Positions 1-5,941 of a DNA stretch of 12,174 bases are shown piece by piece. The translations under genes were made by a program, and so were the position numbers. Under the pieces are notes generated by a model that saw nothing but the letters and a program-made list of their open reading frames with translations, searched no databases and was not told the DNA's origin. Positions within the stretch are counted from its first letter, which is position 1, and each line of letters starts with the position of its first letter. Origin of the DNA: Chitinophagaceae bacterium (lineage in GTDB: Bacteria > Bacteroidota > Bacteroidia > Chitinophagales > Chitinophagaceae); contig CANHLV010000023.1 of NCBI GenBank assembly GCA_947461495.1, positions 1 to 12,174 of the forward strand, in the 5' to 3' direction.

Positions 1-81
1 TGACGTCAAATTTTACTGCAATGAATTTTTGGAAGAAATGTTGAAGAGGGGGGAAGGGGATGCTTGATGAGAAGGAAACTT

Positions 82-160
82 GATAAGCTAGATAGGCTGG
101 ATAAGCTGGATAGGCTGGATAGGCTGGATAGGCTGGATAAGCTGGATGCTGGATATGCTG
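82..160. repeat. 9-bp minisatellite (GATARGCTG), about nine units
   Basis: Tandem array of a 9-bp unit, GATAGGCTG or GATAAGCTG. Units start at 82, 91, 100, 109, 118, 127 and 136, followed by a 2-bp-shortened unit (145-151) and a variant GATATGCTG (152-160). The unit is a multiple of three. A 44-codon frame from ATG 67 to TAG 199-201 therefore reads through it as repeated Asp-Lys/Arg-Leu, but nothing else supports that frame as a gene. Units are contiguous without spacers, so this is not a CRISPR array. Slippage-generated intergenic satellite is the simplest reading. Confidence 0.9.
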
Positions 161-209
161 TATGTTATTTTGAGGAAGGTTTTCTGACCGAGTCGTTTTA
201 GGACATGAT

Positions 210-241
210 CTAGTATCTAGTATCTATAATCTGGATACTAG
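210..241. repeat. Short direct and inverted repeat CTAGTATC / GATACTAG
   Basis: CTAGTATC occurs twice in overlapping tandem (210-217 and 217-224) and its reverse complement GATACTAG sits at 234-241. A stem of 8 bp with a 9- or 16-base loop could form. It abuts the terminator of the leftward BON gene. The role is unknown; it could be a remnant of a dispersed repeat. The rest of 1-304, apart from the minisatellite and terminator, shows nothing recognisable. Confidence 0.5.
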
Positions 242-282
242 AAAAAAAAAGGCTGCCTTGTATACCAAGACAGCCAAAAAAA
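242..282 (-). terminator. Intrinsic terminator of the BON-domain gene
   Basis: GGCTGCCTTG (251-260) pairs with CAAGACAGCC (266-275) with one mismatch in ten around a 5-base loop. On the minus strand the hairpin is followed by nine T residues (250-242), which is the canonical intrinsic terminator layout. It lies about 30 bases past the stop codon of the leftward BON gene. A run of A on the other side (276-282) would give a T-tract upstream of the stem on the minus strand and is not needed. Confidence 0.85.
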
Positions 283-304
283 CAAACTCATCAAATTAAA
301 ATCA

Positions 305-979
305 TCAATCTTCAAAAGCATATTCCGGCTCTTCTATAAGCAATTTGTTTTCAACCGATACTACCCCTGGAGCCGACCAAACTGCATTTTCTGCATCTTC
401 TTTTTCTGCAAAGGATCTTACTTTTCCTCGAAGTGTTACTCTACTTCCTAAAACCTCAGCTGTAATTCGTGCTGCATCAATATTTGCACTTCTTTGAAAA
501 CTAGAGTTTATTTTTTGTTGTAACTCATAAGGTGTAATTTTTGGTTTAACGGCAACGAGATTGGTAACAAATCTGACACCGGTTAAATTTTCAACTGCTG
601 TTTTGGCCTGATTTCTCTGGTATTCCCATTCTACATCTCCTTCAAGTTTTACATTACCATCTTCTACACTGACTTTGATTTTTTCATCAGGAATCATAGT
701 GTGCCATTTCAATGCATTCACAACGGCTTCCGCAATTTCTGTATCTGTTTTTTTGTAAACGGGAGAAATTCCCACTTGAATGTCTTCTGCAATGGCTTTT
801 ACACCTGCTACTTTCTTTGTTGTTTTTTCAGCCAAGATTTTTTTCGAATACGCATCAACCTGACCGGATAAAGTAACGATTCCATTTTTAACGGCAACGC
901 CAATTTGTGCTGCATTAAGAAATGGTTCCCACTTCAATTGTTCGATGACGTCCTTCTGAATTTCGATGTCACTTTTCAT
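305..979 (-). CDS. Triple BON-domain protein (OsmY-like)
   Basis: A 224-residue protein made almost wholly of three BON domains at about residues 4-70, 78-146 and 151-216. Each has the pattern of an N-terminal helix (for example DIEIQKDVIEQL), a beta strand, a glycine turn (G33/G39, G108/G114, G178/G185) and a final hydrophobic strand after a V-x-G-V or P-G-V turn (G59, G134, G205). BON domains are thought to bind phospholipid or other hydrophobic surfaces. OsmY, the best-known member, is a periplasmic osmotic-stress protein. Here no signal peptide is visible, so the protein is probably cytoplasmic, unlike OsmY. ATG 979 begins directly with the first BON domain. A strong terminator follows. 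The gene is codirectional with the YciE-like gene upstream, 112 bases away, and probably belongs to the same stress locus. Family assignment is firm; the exact role is not known. Confidence 0.9.
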   Translation of the reverse strand: MKSDIEIQKDVIEQLKWEPFLNAAQIGVAVKNGIVTLSGQVDAYSKKILAEKTTKKVAGVKAIAEDIQVGISPVYKKTDTEIAEAVVNALKWHTMIPDEKIKVSVEDGNVKLEGDVEWEYQRNQAKTAVENLTGVRFVTNLVAVKPKITPYELQQKINSSFQRSANIDAARITAEVLGSRVTLRGKVRSFAEKEDAENAVWSAPGVVSVENKLLIEEPEYAFED

Positions 980-1000
980 AATTGTAAGATTTTAATTGTG

Positions 1001-1016
1001 AATTAAATATTTAATT
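1001..1016. promoter_or_regulatory. 16-bp perfect AT-only palindrome upstream of the BON gene
   Basis: AATTAAATATTTAATT is its own reverse complement. It lies 22 bases before the BON gene start, within the likely 5' leader. It could be an operator or an mRNA hairpin, but its composition is pure A/T in an AT-rich region, so chance is a real possibility. Confidence 0.25.
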
Positions 1017-1073
1017 GAGTTCAAAATAACGTTGGATATCTTTCAAGAAAAATGAGAATAATCATCAATTTTA

Positions 1074-1087
1074 TTGACTGTAGTCAA
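1074..1087. promoter_or_regulatory. Small inverted repeat TTGACT-GT-AGTCAA
   Basis: Perfect 6-bp arms with a 2-base centre lie between the two leftward genes, 4 bases past the stop of the YciE-like gene and about 95 bases before the BON gene. It could be a regulator site for the BON gene or a weak 3' hairpin. A 2-base loop makes an RNA hairpin poor. It shares the GTCAA/TTGAC core with the inverted repeat at 1655-1674. Confidence 0.25.
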
Positions 1088-1091
1088 AAAA

Positions 1092-1610
1092 TCAGCTCGT
1101 TAAATAGGCACTTCTTGCATTGATATTGATCTCATGAATAGCAAGATCTGAAAGTAATTTATCAATTTGTTTTTCATTAGTTTCAAATTGATAAAACAAG
1201 TATGATGTTTTAATCATGCCTAAAGTTGCCGCAAATGCTGCAGCTGTTCCATATGAGGCTATCTTGTAATGATTGATATTTTGTATTGATGCCAAAATAC
1301 AAGCATCTCTTACCATCTGGTCTGTACAATTGCTCATCTTGTCTTGTGCATCTTTAATAAATGCTTTCATGATTTTACTGCCTGTGTTCAAATAGGTGAT
1401 ATTTTCTTCTTCAAAATATTTGTCTAGTAATTTTATATGTTGTTTTACTTGCTCATAATATTCGTATAAAATACTTTTCAACTTAACAGAACTGGATTTA
1501 GAAATACATTCCGGCAACGCATTGTGCAATTCAATTTCTTCTATTGAAAAATTCCTACAATCTTCATCTAATAATTGATGTAATGTTTTGATGTTTTGTA
1601 TTGATGTCAT
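1092..1610 (-). CDS. Divergent YciE/YciF-type (DUF892) ferritin-like protein
   Basis: 172 residues, mostly helical, matching the DUF892 (YciE/YciF) four-helix-bundle family. Matches include the N-terminal ALPE stretch (31-34), the segment YYEQVKQHIKLLDKYFE (51-67) that aligns without gaps to the family's H-L-E-E-T helix, the Q-x-x-x-H-Y-x-I-A-S-Y-G-T motif (110-122), and a last helix with D150-KLLSDLA. YciE and YciF are stress-induced E. coli proteins with a rubrerythrin-like di-metal site. Several positions that I recall as acidic or His in the family are changed here: H to Y51, E to Q54, and the usual E-H-Y-E is N113-H114-Y115-K116. Metal binding may therefore be lost or altered. ATG 1610 is supported by a good promoter just upstream. 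The gene is divergent from the rightward stress cluster. The fold assignment is fairly sure; the function is not. Confidence 0.8.
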   Translation of the reverse strand: MTSIQNIKTLHQLLDEDCRNFSIEEIELHNALPECISKSSSVKLKSILYEYYEQVKQHIKLLDKYFEEENITYLNTGSKIMKAFIKDAQDKMSNCTDQMVRDACILASIQNINHYKIASYGTAAAFAATLGMIKTSYLFYQFETNEKQIDKLLSDLAIHEININARSAYLTS

Positions 1611-1626
1611 GGTTTCTTGATTTTTT

Positions 1627-1658
1627 CAAAGCTAACATTTGAGGGTAGCAACTGTCAA
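1627..1658 (-). promoter_or_regulatory. Bacteroidota-type promoter of the YciE-like gene
   Basis: On the minus strand, TAGCTTTG (reverse complement of 1627-1634) matches the Bacteroidota -7 consensus TAnnTTTG exactly. A TTG (-33 element, within TTGACA, reverse complement of 1653-1658) lies 21 bases upstream, inside the usual spacing. Transcription would start near 1620, about 10 bases before ATG 1610. The -33 box overlaps the left arm of the inverted repeat at 1655-1674. Confidence 0.6.
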
Positions 1659-1674
1659 TGATGAGTGTCATTGA
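1655..1674. promoter_or_regulatory. Inverted repeat in the divergent intergenic region, candidate operator
   Basis: TCAATGA (1655-1661), 6-base spacer, TCATTGA (1668-1674): perfect 7-bp arms between divergent stress-type genes. The left arm covers the -33 box of the leftward promoter, so a bound dimeric regulator could occlude it and possibly also control the rightward genes. No regulator gene is present in the window. No clear rightward promoter was found; TTATTTTG at 1716-1723 is only an approximate -7 element. Confidence 0.4.
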
Positions 1675-1759
1675 TTTCACAAATCAGGCTCATTAAAATT
1701 TACTTCTTGTATCTATTATTTTGTCGGTAATAACAAATACTAATTCAAATACTTTTATC

Positions 1760-1948
1760 ATGTCAAAAAAGAAAAAAAATAATATTCAAAATGAGTTTTC
1801 ATCGCCGGATACAAATCCTGAGTTGAATTTAGATTTGGAAAATAAAAATGAAGTTTTTACAGAAGATGATTTAGATCAGATTTTTGATTCTGATATTGAA
1901 TTGGATAATATAGAATTTGAAAATTTGAATAATAATGATAATGATTAA
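1760..1948 (+). CDS. Small acidic protein of unknown function
   Basis: 62 residues starting at ATG 1760 with a basic head (MSKKKKNN) and then a strongly acidic, Asn-rich body. The segment FTEDDLDQIFDSDIELDN is the likely conserved core, and the tail is NLNNNDND. It has no membrane segment, signal peptide or cysteine, and is probably largely disordered. A TTG at 1721 would add 13 unremarkable residues; the ATG before the lysine cluster is preferred. It is the first gene of the rightward cluster, with its stop 19 bases before the PEBP-like gene, so cotranscription is likely. I do not recognise a family. A charged chaperone-like or partner-binding peptide is possible but unproven. Confidence 0.65.
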   Translation: MSKKKKNNIQNEFSSPDTNPELNLDLENKNEVFTEDDLDQIFDSDIELDNIEFENLNNNDND

Positions 1949-1967
1949 TTGAAATTAAAATACACAA

Positions 1968-2462
1968 ATGATACACCCAACCATTGAACAATCGATAAAA
2001 TATCTAGGTATTCAGAGCAAAGCATTTGGAGAAAATGAAATGATTCCACAGAAATACAGTTGTGATGGATTTAATGTAAGTCCACCGCTAGATATTTCTT
2101 TTATCCCAAATGATGCTATTTGTTTAGCGCTTATCATGGAAGATCCTGATGCCCCTATCAATATTTGGTCTCATTGGGTAGTATGGAATATTCCTGTAAC
2201 ACATCATATTGAAGAGGGGAATATCTTCGGAGTAAATGGATTGAATGATTTTAATAAATATTCTTATTGTGGACCTTGTCCTTTAGCCGGAATTCATAAG
2301 TACACTTTCAAGGTTTATGCACTAGATACTACACTTGATTTGAAATTTAACGCGCGGAAAATAGACGTTGAAAAAGCCATGTCAGGTCACATACTTGCTT
2401 ATGGTGAAATCTCTGCATTTTATGGTAGAAAATTAAATAGTATGTCTGCAGTTAAAAATTAA
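1968..2462 (+). CDS. PEBP family protein, YbhB/YbcL type
   Basis: 164 residues with the signatures of the phosphatidylethanolamine-binding protein family: the D-P-D-A-P loop (59-63), the S-H-W strand (68-70), G-P-C-P (102-105), then H-K-Y-T-F-K-V-Y-A-L-D (110-120), and a C-terminal helix ending G-E-I-S-A-F-Y-G-R. Asp59/Asp61, His69 and His110 would line the conserved anion-binding pocket. No signal peptide is visible, so it is predicted cytoplasmic like E. coli YbhB. Bacterial members are poorly understood and no enzymatic activity is established for the family as a whole. The length is typical. It sits between the small acidic protein and a membrane protein in a codirectional run. The first residues before Y12 are more variable and the ATG at 1968 is the natural start. 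Confidence 0.92.
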   Translation: MIHPTIEQSIKYLGIQSKAFGENEMIPQKYSCDGFNVSPPLDISFIPNDAICLALIMEDPDAPINIWSHWVVWNIPVTHHIEEGNIFGVNGLNDFNKYSYCGPCPLAGIHKYTFKVYALDTTLDLKFNARKIDVEKAMSGHILAYGEISAFYGRKLNSMSAVKN

Positions 2463-2516
2463 TGATGGGGCAAATATCTAATCCAAAAAATGAATGCTGA
2501 ATTTTAAAATTATATC

Positions 2517-2903
2517 ATGAAGAACATACTTTTAATTCTTGTTTGTTTTGTTGCTCTAAGTACATTATTCGTTGGAATTCTTTTGATGTCTGTACCGGAT
2601 GGAAGCATTTTGAGATTGCCTATTTCTTTTTTACACTCAACTGTTTTTGATGATTTTCGATTGCCTGGTTTTTTACTTTTTTTGTTTGTAGGGTGTACTA
2701 ATCTTATTGCTGCATTTTATTTATTTATAAACATGAGCAAAAGATATAATTGGTCATTGTTTGGCGGTATTATCACAATATTGTGGGTTGTTTTGCAATG
2801 GATGATTATAGAAAATACAATGTTGACAGACATGATTTATTTTCTTGTCGCTTTTGGAATCATTCTAATTTCTTTACAATTGAAAGGTCGCTCATTGATA
2901 TAA
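2517..2903 (+). CDS. Small four-helix integral membrane protein
   Basis: 128 residues with four hydrophobic segments at about 3-25, 50-72, 80-98 and 105-122, joined by short loops. The first loop carries the most distinctive residues (SVPDGSILRLPISFLHSTVF, 25-44, then D-D-F-R-L-P-G). This loop pattern resembles small unnamed four-helix membrane proteins I have seen annotated as hypothetical in Bacteroidota. No catalytic motif is visible. The ATG at 2517 follows a typical AT-rich leader. It is the third gene of the rightward cluster, 54 bases after the PEBP-like gene. Transport, sensing or envelope maintenance cannot be distinguished from sequence. Confidence 0.8.
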   Translation: MKNILLILVCFVALSTLFVGILLMSVPDGSILRLPISFLHSTVFDDFRLPGFLLFLFVGCTNLIAAFYLFINMSKRYNWSLFGGIITILWVVLQWMIIENTMLTDMIYFLVAFGIILISLQLKGRSLI

Positions 2904-2938
2904 AATTATTGTGATTGTTAATTATTAAAAAATCTAAA

Positions 2939-3349
2939 ATGATCATCACCATTGAACCACAAAAAAAATTAGCAGAAATAAGTGACGCTTTTTCAGCAGT
3001 ATATCCTTTTCTTAAACTTGAATTTTTCTCAAGATCTCATGGTTGGCTGGAGTCAAGTGATTGGACTCATAAATTAAATAAAAATATGAATGTTACAGAA
3101 GCCAACAACAATCACAAGAATTCAGGGTACATAGAAATACATTATTGGCAAAAAACCGGAATAGTTGAATTGAAATTTCTAAAACAATTTAATCTGTCGG
3201 TTCAGATTTATAGAAAGTTCAATGACCATTGGATACAAACCTCCGGAACTGATGATCTGAGTTTGGAAGAGCAAAATGAATCAGGAATGCTTTCTTCAAA
3301 AAATAACATCGGTCATGCAAGATTTTCTGATTTAGAAAAAGATATTTAA
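2939..3349 (+). CDS. Conserved hypothetical protein upstream of thioredoxin
   Basis: 136 residues from ATG 2939; an upstream TTG at 2915 would add eight residues and is less likely. The pattern suggests a small alpha/beta fold: strand MIITIEP, helix KKLAEISDAFSAVYPFLKLEFF, a variable Asn/His-rich loop (40-62), strands GYIEIHYW and GIVELKFLK, then LSVQIYRKF. The C-terminal part TSGTDDLSLEEQNESG is charged and looks conserved in form. No membrane segment, signal peptide or known catalytic motif is visible. It lies 35 bases after the membrane protein gene and 31 before the thioredoxin gene, so it is probably in the same operon. I recognise the general look as a Bacteroidota conserved hypothetical family but cannot name a function. 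Confidence 0.75.
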   Translation: MIITIEPQKKLAEISDAFSAVYPFLKLEFFSRSHGWLESSDWTHKLNKNMNVTEANNNHKNSGYIEIHYWQKTGIVELKFLKQFNLSVQIYRKFNDHWIQTSGTDDLSLEEQNESGMLSSKNNIGHARFSDLEKDI

Positions 3350-3380
3350 GTAAATATATTAACCACCCATCCCCAAAAAT

Positions 3381-3677
3381 ATGGAACAAAGTTTTCAACA
3401 TCATATTCAAGGAGACTTACCGGTAGTGGTAGATTTTTTTGCTGATTGGTGTTCACCTTGTAAAGCCATGCTGCCGGTTTTAAATAATGTAAAACAAGTT
3501 GTAGGCGAATCTGCTACAATACTAAAAATGAATATTAAAAAGAACAGTTTTTATGCTAAACAATTCAGCATAGAGTCTATTCCAACAGTCATTATTTTTA
3601 AAAAAGGTAAAATAATATGGCGAAAGTCCGGCATAGCTTCTGTTGGTGAAATTATTCAGCAATTGGCCCCGCTTTGA
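3381..3677 (+). CDS. Thioredoxin
   Basis: 98 residues with a complete thioredoxin fold. VVVDFFADW (15-23) leads to the redox motif C24-S25-P26-C27-K28, with buried Asp18 corresponding to Asp26 of E. coli thioredoxin. The cis-proline loop is I67-P68-T69, followed by VIIFKKGK and the conserved late glycine (G84). It should reduce protein disulfides in the cytoplasm; no signal peptide is present. The active site is CSPC instead of the common CGPC, a mild variation that may shift redox potential. The protein is slightly short at the N terminus compared with TrxA (about 105-109). The ATG at 3381 is the only sensible start. It lies in the stress-type cluster just before the Balon-like gene and is not necessarily the housekeeping thioredoxin of this organism. 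Confidence 0.93.
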   Translation: MEQSFQHHIQGDLPVVVDFFADWCSPCKAMLPVLNNVKQVVGESATILKMNIKKNSFYAKQFSIESIPTVIIFKKGKIIWRKSGIASVGEIIQQLAPL

Positions 3678-3742
3678 TGTAAAAATATGCCTGGTTTGAA
3701 ATTTAAAATGTATTCGATTTTATAACTATTAAACCTAAAATT

Positions 3743-4840
3743 ATGCACAATGATCTTTTGGAATCCTTCACTGAGATTCTTACAACACCAAAGTATCTGC
3801 CTTGTATCTCTTTGATAATGCCTTTTGATCCTAAGATGGGTTTGAAAAAAGAGTTGGGTTACAAACTTAAAATTGCTGTAGATAAAATAGAAAAAGAAAT
3901 TGAATCAAATTACCCGGAAGAGAAGTCATTTCCTGTAATGAAAAAGTTACATAAGGTAATAGAGGAATTAAATTATAATACACATAAAAAAAGCATAGCC
4001 ATATTCGTCAGTCCGTTGATTGAAAAAGTATATTATCTAGACATGTCTGTTGAAGAAAAAATAATCATCGACGAATCTTTTGAAATAAGAGATTTGGTTT
4101 ACAGCAAAAAAGAAATTCATAAATATTTGCTGGCGGTATTAAGTAGCAAATGGACTAAAATATATTTAGGAAACACCACTCATTTTATTAGGATTACTTC
4201 AAATGTTCCTGATAATATCGAAGCCTATAAAAATGATATTGGCGAAAAAATTGCAAATTTCTCTGATGAAAACAAACGCAAAGAAATTTTGCTGAATAAA
4301 TTCTTGATGCACACAGATAATGGACTTACCCTGTTACTTAATGCGTATAAACTGCCATTATTTGTCATGGGGACTGCAAAAACAATTGGTCATTTTAAAG
4401 CTTTGTCTCATAATGTCAAACATGTTATTGATTATATTCCCGGAAATTTTGAAGAGAGTACAGAGGCGGAATTTCATAAAACGATGACACCCTATTTGCA
4501 GAATTGGAAAATCGTACAACAGAAAAAAATTATGAATCAGATTGATGAAGCCATGGGGTGTAAAAAATTGGCAGTAGGTATCAATGAAGTTTGGAAAGCA
4601 GCAGGAGAAAAAAGAGGAAGATTACTTGTAGTTGAAAAGAATTTTATTTTTCCAGCTCAACATGGTTCTACGCCTGATGTGATATATAAAAATGATGATT
4701 CATTACAAAAACCATTTTACATCAAGGATGCTGTTGATGATATTATTGAAAAGGTATTGGCAAGTGGAGGAGATGTGGAATTTGTTGATGAAGGCATATT
4801 AAAGGATTACAGCAAAATTGCTTTGATTGAATATTTTTGA
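3743..4840 (+). CDS. Bacterial archaeo-eukaryotic release-factor homologue (baeRF/Balon-type ribosome hibernation factor)
   Basis: 365 residues that fit the three-domain plan of bacterial eRF1/Pelota relatives. There is an N-terminal domain (about 1-125) and a middle RNase H-like domain beginning KYLLAVLSSKWTKIYLG (127-143) and including LPLFVMGTAKTIGHF (204-218). A C-terminal L7Ae-like domain (about 256-365) carries D329-A-V-D-D-I-I-E-K-V, then S341-G-G-D-V-E-F-V-D and a closing I-A-L-I-E-Y. No GGQ tripeptide is present, so peptide release is not expected. The named relative Balon binds the vacant or active ribosomal A site during cold shock and stationary phase and protects ribosomes. This protein looks closest to the baeRF3 group, but that is from memory of the family. 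It is the last gene of the rightward stress-type cluster, 65 bases after thioredoxin, and ends 5 bases from the convergent Smr gene. Family confidence is good; ribosome binding is inferred. Confidence 0.78.
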   Translation: MHNDLLESFTEILTTPKYLPCISLIMPFDPKMGLKKELGYKLKIAVDKIEKEIESNYPEEKSFPVMKKLHKVIEELNYNTHKKSIAIFVSPLIEKVYYLDMSVEEKIIIDESFEIRDLVYSKKEIHKYLLAVLSSKWTKIYLGNTTHFIRITSNVPDNIEAYKNDIGEKIANFSDENKRKEILLNKFLMHTDNGLTLLLNAYKLPLFVMGTAKTIGHFKALSHNVKHVIDYIPGNFEESTEAEFHKTMTPYLQNWKIVQQKKIMNQIDEAMGCKKLAVGINEVWKAAGEKRGRLLVVEKNFIFPAQHGSTPDVIYKNDDSLQKPFYIKDAVDDIIEKVLASGGDVEFVDEGILKDYSKIALIEYF

Positions 4841-4845
4841 TCTAA

Positions 4846-5100
4846 TCAGAATTTAAAATATACAAACAATCTTCCGAAATTCTTACTGTCGTTTTCGATT
4901 CTATGATATAGCGGTTTGATATGAGGCAGCTGAAGAAACCGTTCTACTTTTTTTCTGAGTTGTCCGCTTCCTTTGCCGGGAATGATTTCAACTTCACGAA
5001 TGCGTTTGTCAATAGCATCTTCAAATGCTTGTTGAAGGGCTTGATCAATGGCTTTACTGTTGTTGTAAATGTTGTGAAGATCTAATTTAATTCTGGCCAT
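4846..5100 (-). CDS. Stand-alone Smr-domain protein
   Basis: 84 residues comprising essentially only an Smr (small MutS-related) domain. The L-D-L-H motif (6-9) is followed by Asn10, where the family often has Gly. A long helix (16-32) follows, then VEIIPGKGSGQLRKKVERFL with the G42-K-G-S-G-Q-L-R motif, and the last strand FGRLFVYF. Smr domains are nucleases: in MutS2 they nick DNA or act on collided ribosomes, and E. coli SmrB cleaves mRNA between collided ribosomes. The catalytic Asp-Leu-His and the GxGxG loop are intact, so RNA or DNA cleavage is plausible. It starts 7 bases after the stop of the cvfB-like gene and must be cotranscribed with it. It converges on the Balon-like gene with a 5-base gap. 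Confidence 0.88.
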   Translation of the reverse strand: MARIKLDLHNIYNNSKAIDQALQQAFEDAIDKRIREVEIIPGKGSGQLRKKVERFLQLPHIKPLYHRIENDSKNFGRLFVYFKF

Positions 5101-5107
5101 TTTGACA

Positions 5108-5941
5108 TCATTTGTTTAATTCAATTCCTTTTTCACCTATTGAAATGAGTTTTTGTTTGTACAAATTTCCAATAGTCATTTTGAACGTTTTCTTACTCAT
5201 CTGAAAGTATTCATAAATATCGTCAGGATTTGATTTGTCATTGTATGGCAATTGTCCATTGTTTTCATTCAACAATCTTAAAATTTTTCCTGTTTCATCC
5301 TCAACCCTTTTATAGCCAACTTTACCTGCAGCCACATCTATTTTGTTTTCTTTAGGATATATCTTTTTGACAAAGCCATTGAAAGTATCGCCTGATGTGA
5401 TGTTTCTGTAGATTTCATTGTGATGTAAAACGCCTGTATGTTTATGGTTGATGATAACCAAATAGCCGATATCTGTTCTTCTATAAACCGTCAATTTTAC
5501 TTCTTCTAGTTCTTTTACAGTAAGTTCATCATTTGATAAATACTGGTCGATTTTTTCTGAAGCCGCCAATCTTCCTGTTTGTTCATCAAGATATATTTTA
5601 ACTAGATAGGATCCATTGGGTATCATCTTCTGCAACTGTTGTGATTTCGGAACGAAAATATCCTTCATCAATCCCCAATCTAAGAATGCGCCATGAGGCG
5701 TCACACTTACGCAATTTAATTTAACAATATCGCCAAGAATTCCTTTTGGATGTTGTGTAGTGGCAATAAGACGGTCTTCGCCATCATGGTAAACAAACAC
5801 ATTAAGTATATCTCCATCCTTTACACCCATGGGAACAAATCGCTTAGGAAGTAAAATGCCTTCTTTGCCGTCATCGAGATAGATGCCAAAGTCTACAGCT
5901 CTTAAAACTCTTAACTGATTGTATTCTCCAACTTTTATCAT
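5108..5941 (-). CDS. cvfB: CvfB-like S1-domain RNA-binding protein
   Basis: 277 residues with the CvfB/YitL layout: three S1-like OB folds followed by a winged helix. S1-1 spans about 1-63 (YNQLRVLRAVDFGIYLDD, then GILLPKRF). S1-2 spans about 66-130 (KGILGDIVKLNCVSVTPHGA, DWGLMKDIFVPKSQQ, RLAAS). S1-3 spans about 146-207 (DIGYLVIINHKHTGVLHHNE, NKIDV). The winged helix (about 215-277) includes DIYEYFQMSKKTFKMTIGNL. CvfB affects virulence factor expression in Staphylococcus and binds RNA; the precise target is unclear. ATG 5941 starts the first OB fold directly. It is followed after 7 bases by the Smr gene and is divergent from the RhlE-type helicase gene, giving three RNA-related genes side by side. 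The symbol follows the family name only. Confidence 0.88.
   Translation of the reverse strand: MIKVGEYNQLRVLRAVDFGIYLDDGKEGILLPKRFVPMGVKDGDILNVFVYHDGEDRLIATTQHPKGILGDIVKLNCVSVTPHGAFLDWGLMKDIFVPKSQQLQKMIPNGSYLVKIYLDEQTGRLAASEKIDQYLSNDELTVKELEEVKLTVYRRTDIGYLVIINHKHTGVLHHNEIYRNITSGDTFNGFVKKIYPKENKIDVAAGKVGYKRVEDETGKILRLLNENNGQLPYNDKSNPDDIYEYFQMSKKTFKMTIGNLYKQKLISIGEKGIELNK

Noticed and set aside
82..160. Possible CRISPR array
   Set aside because: Units are 9 bp and contiguous with no spacers, so it is a simple minisatellite.
1037..1044. TATCTTTC on the plus strand as a -7 promoter element
   Set aside because: The nearest rightward gene starts more than 700 bases away beyond a leftward gene, and no -33 box is spaced properly.
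1721..1759. TTG 1721 as the start of the small acidic protein
   Set aside because: The extra 13 residues have no conserved character, and the ATG at 1760 directly precedes the lysine cluster.
3219..3410. Minus-strand frame of 63 codons
   Set aside because: It is antisense to the conserved hypothetical and thioredoxin genes and has low-complexity composition.
4841..4860. Bidirectional terminator between the Balon-like and Smr genes
   Set aside because: The stops are only 5 bases apart and no hairpin with a T-tract is visible there.
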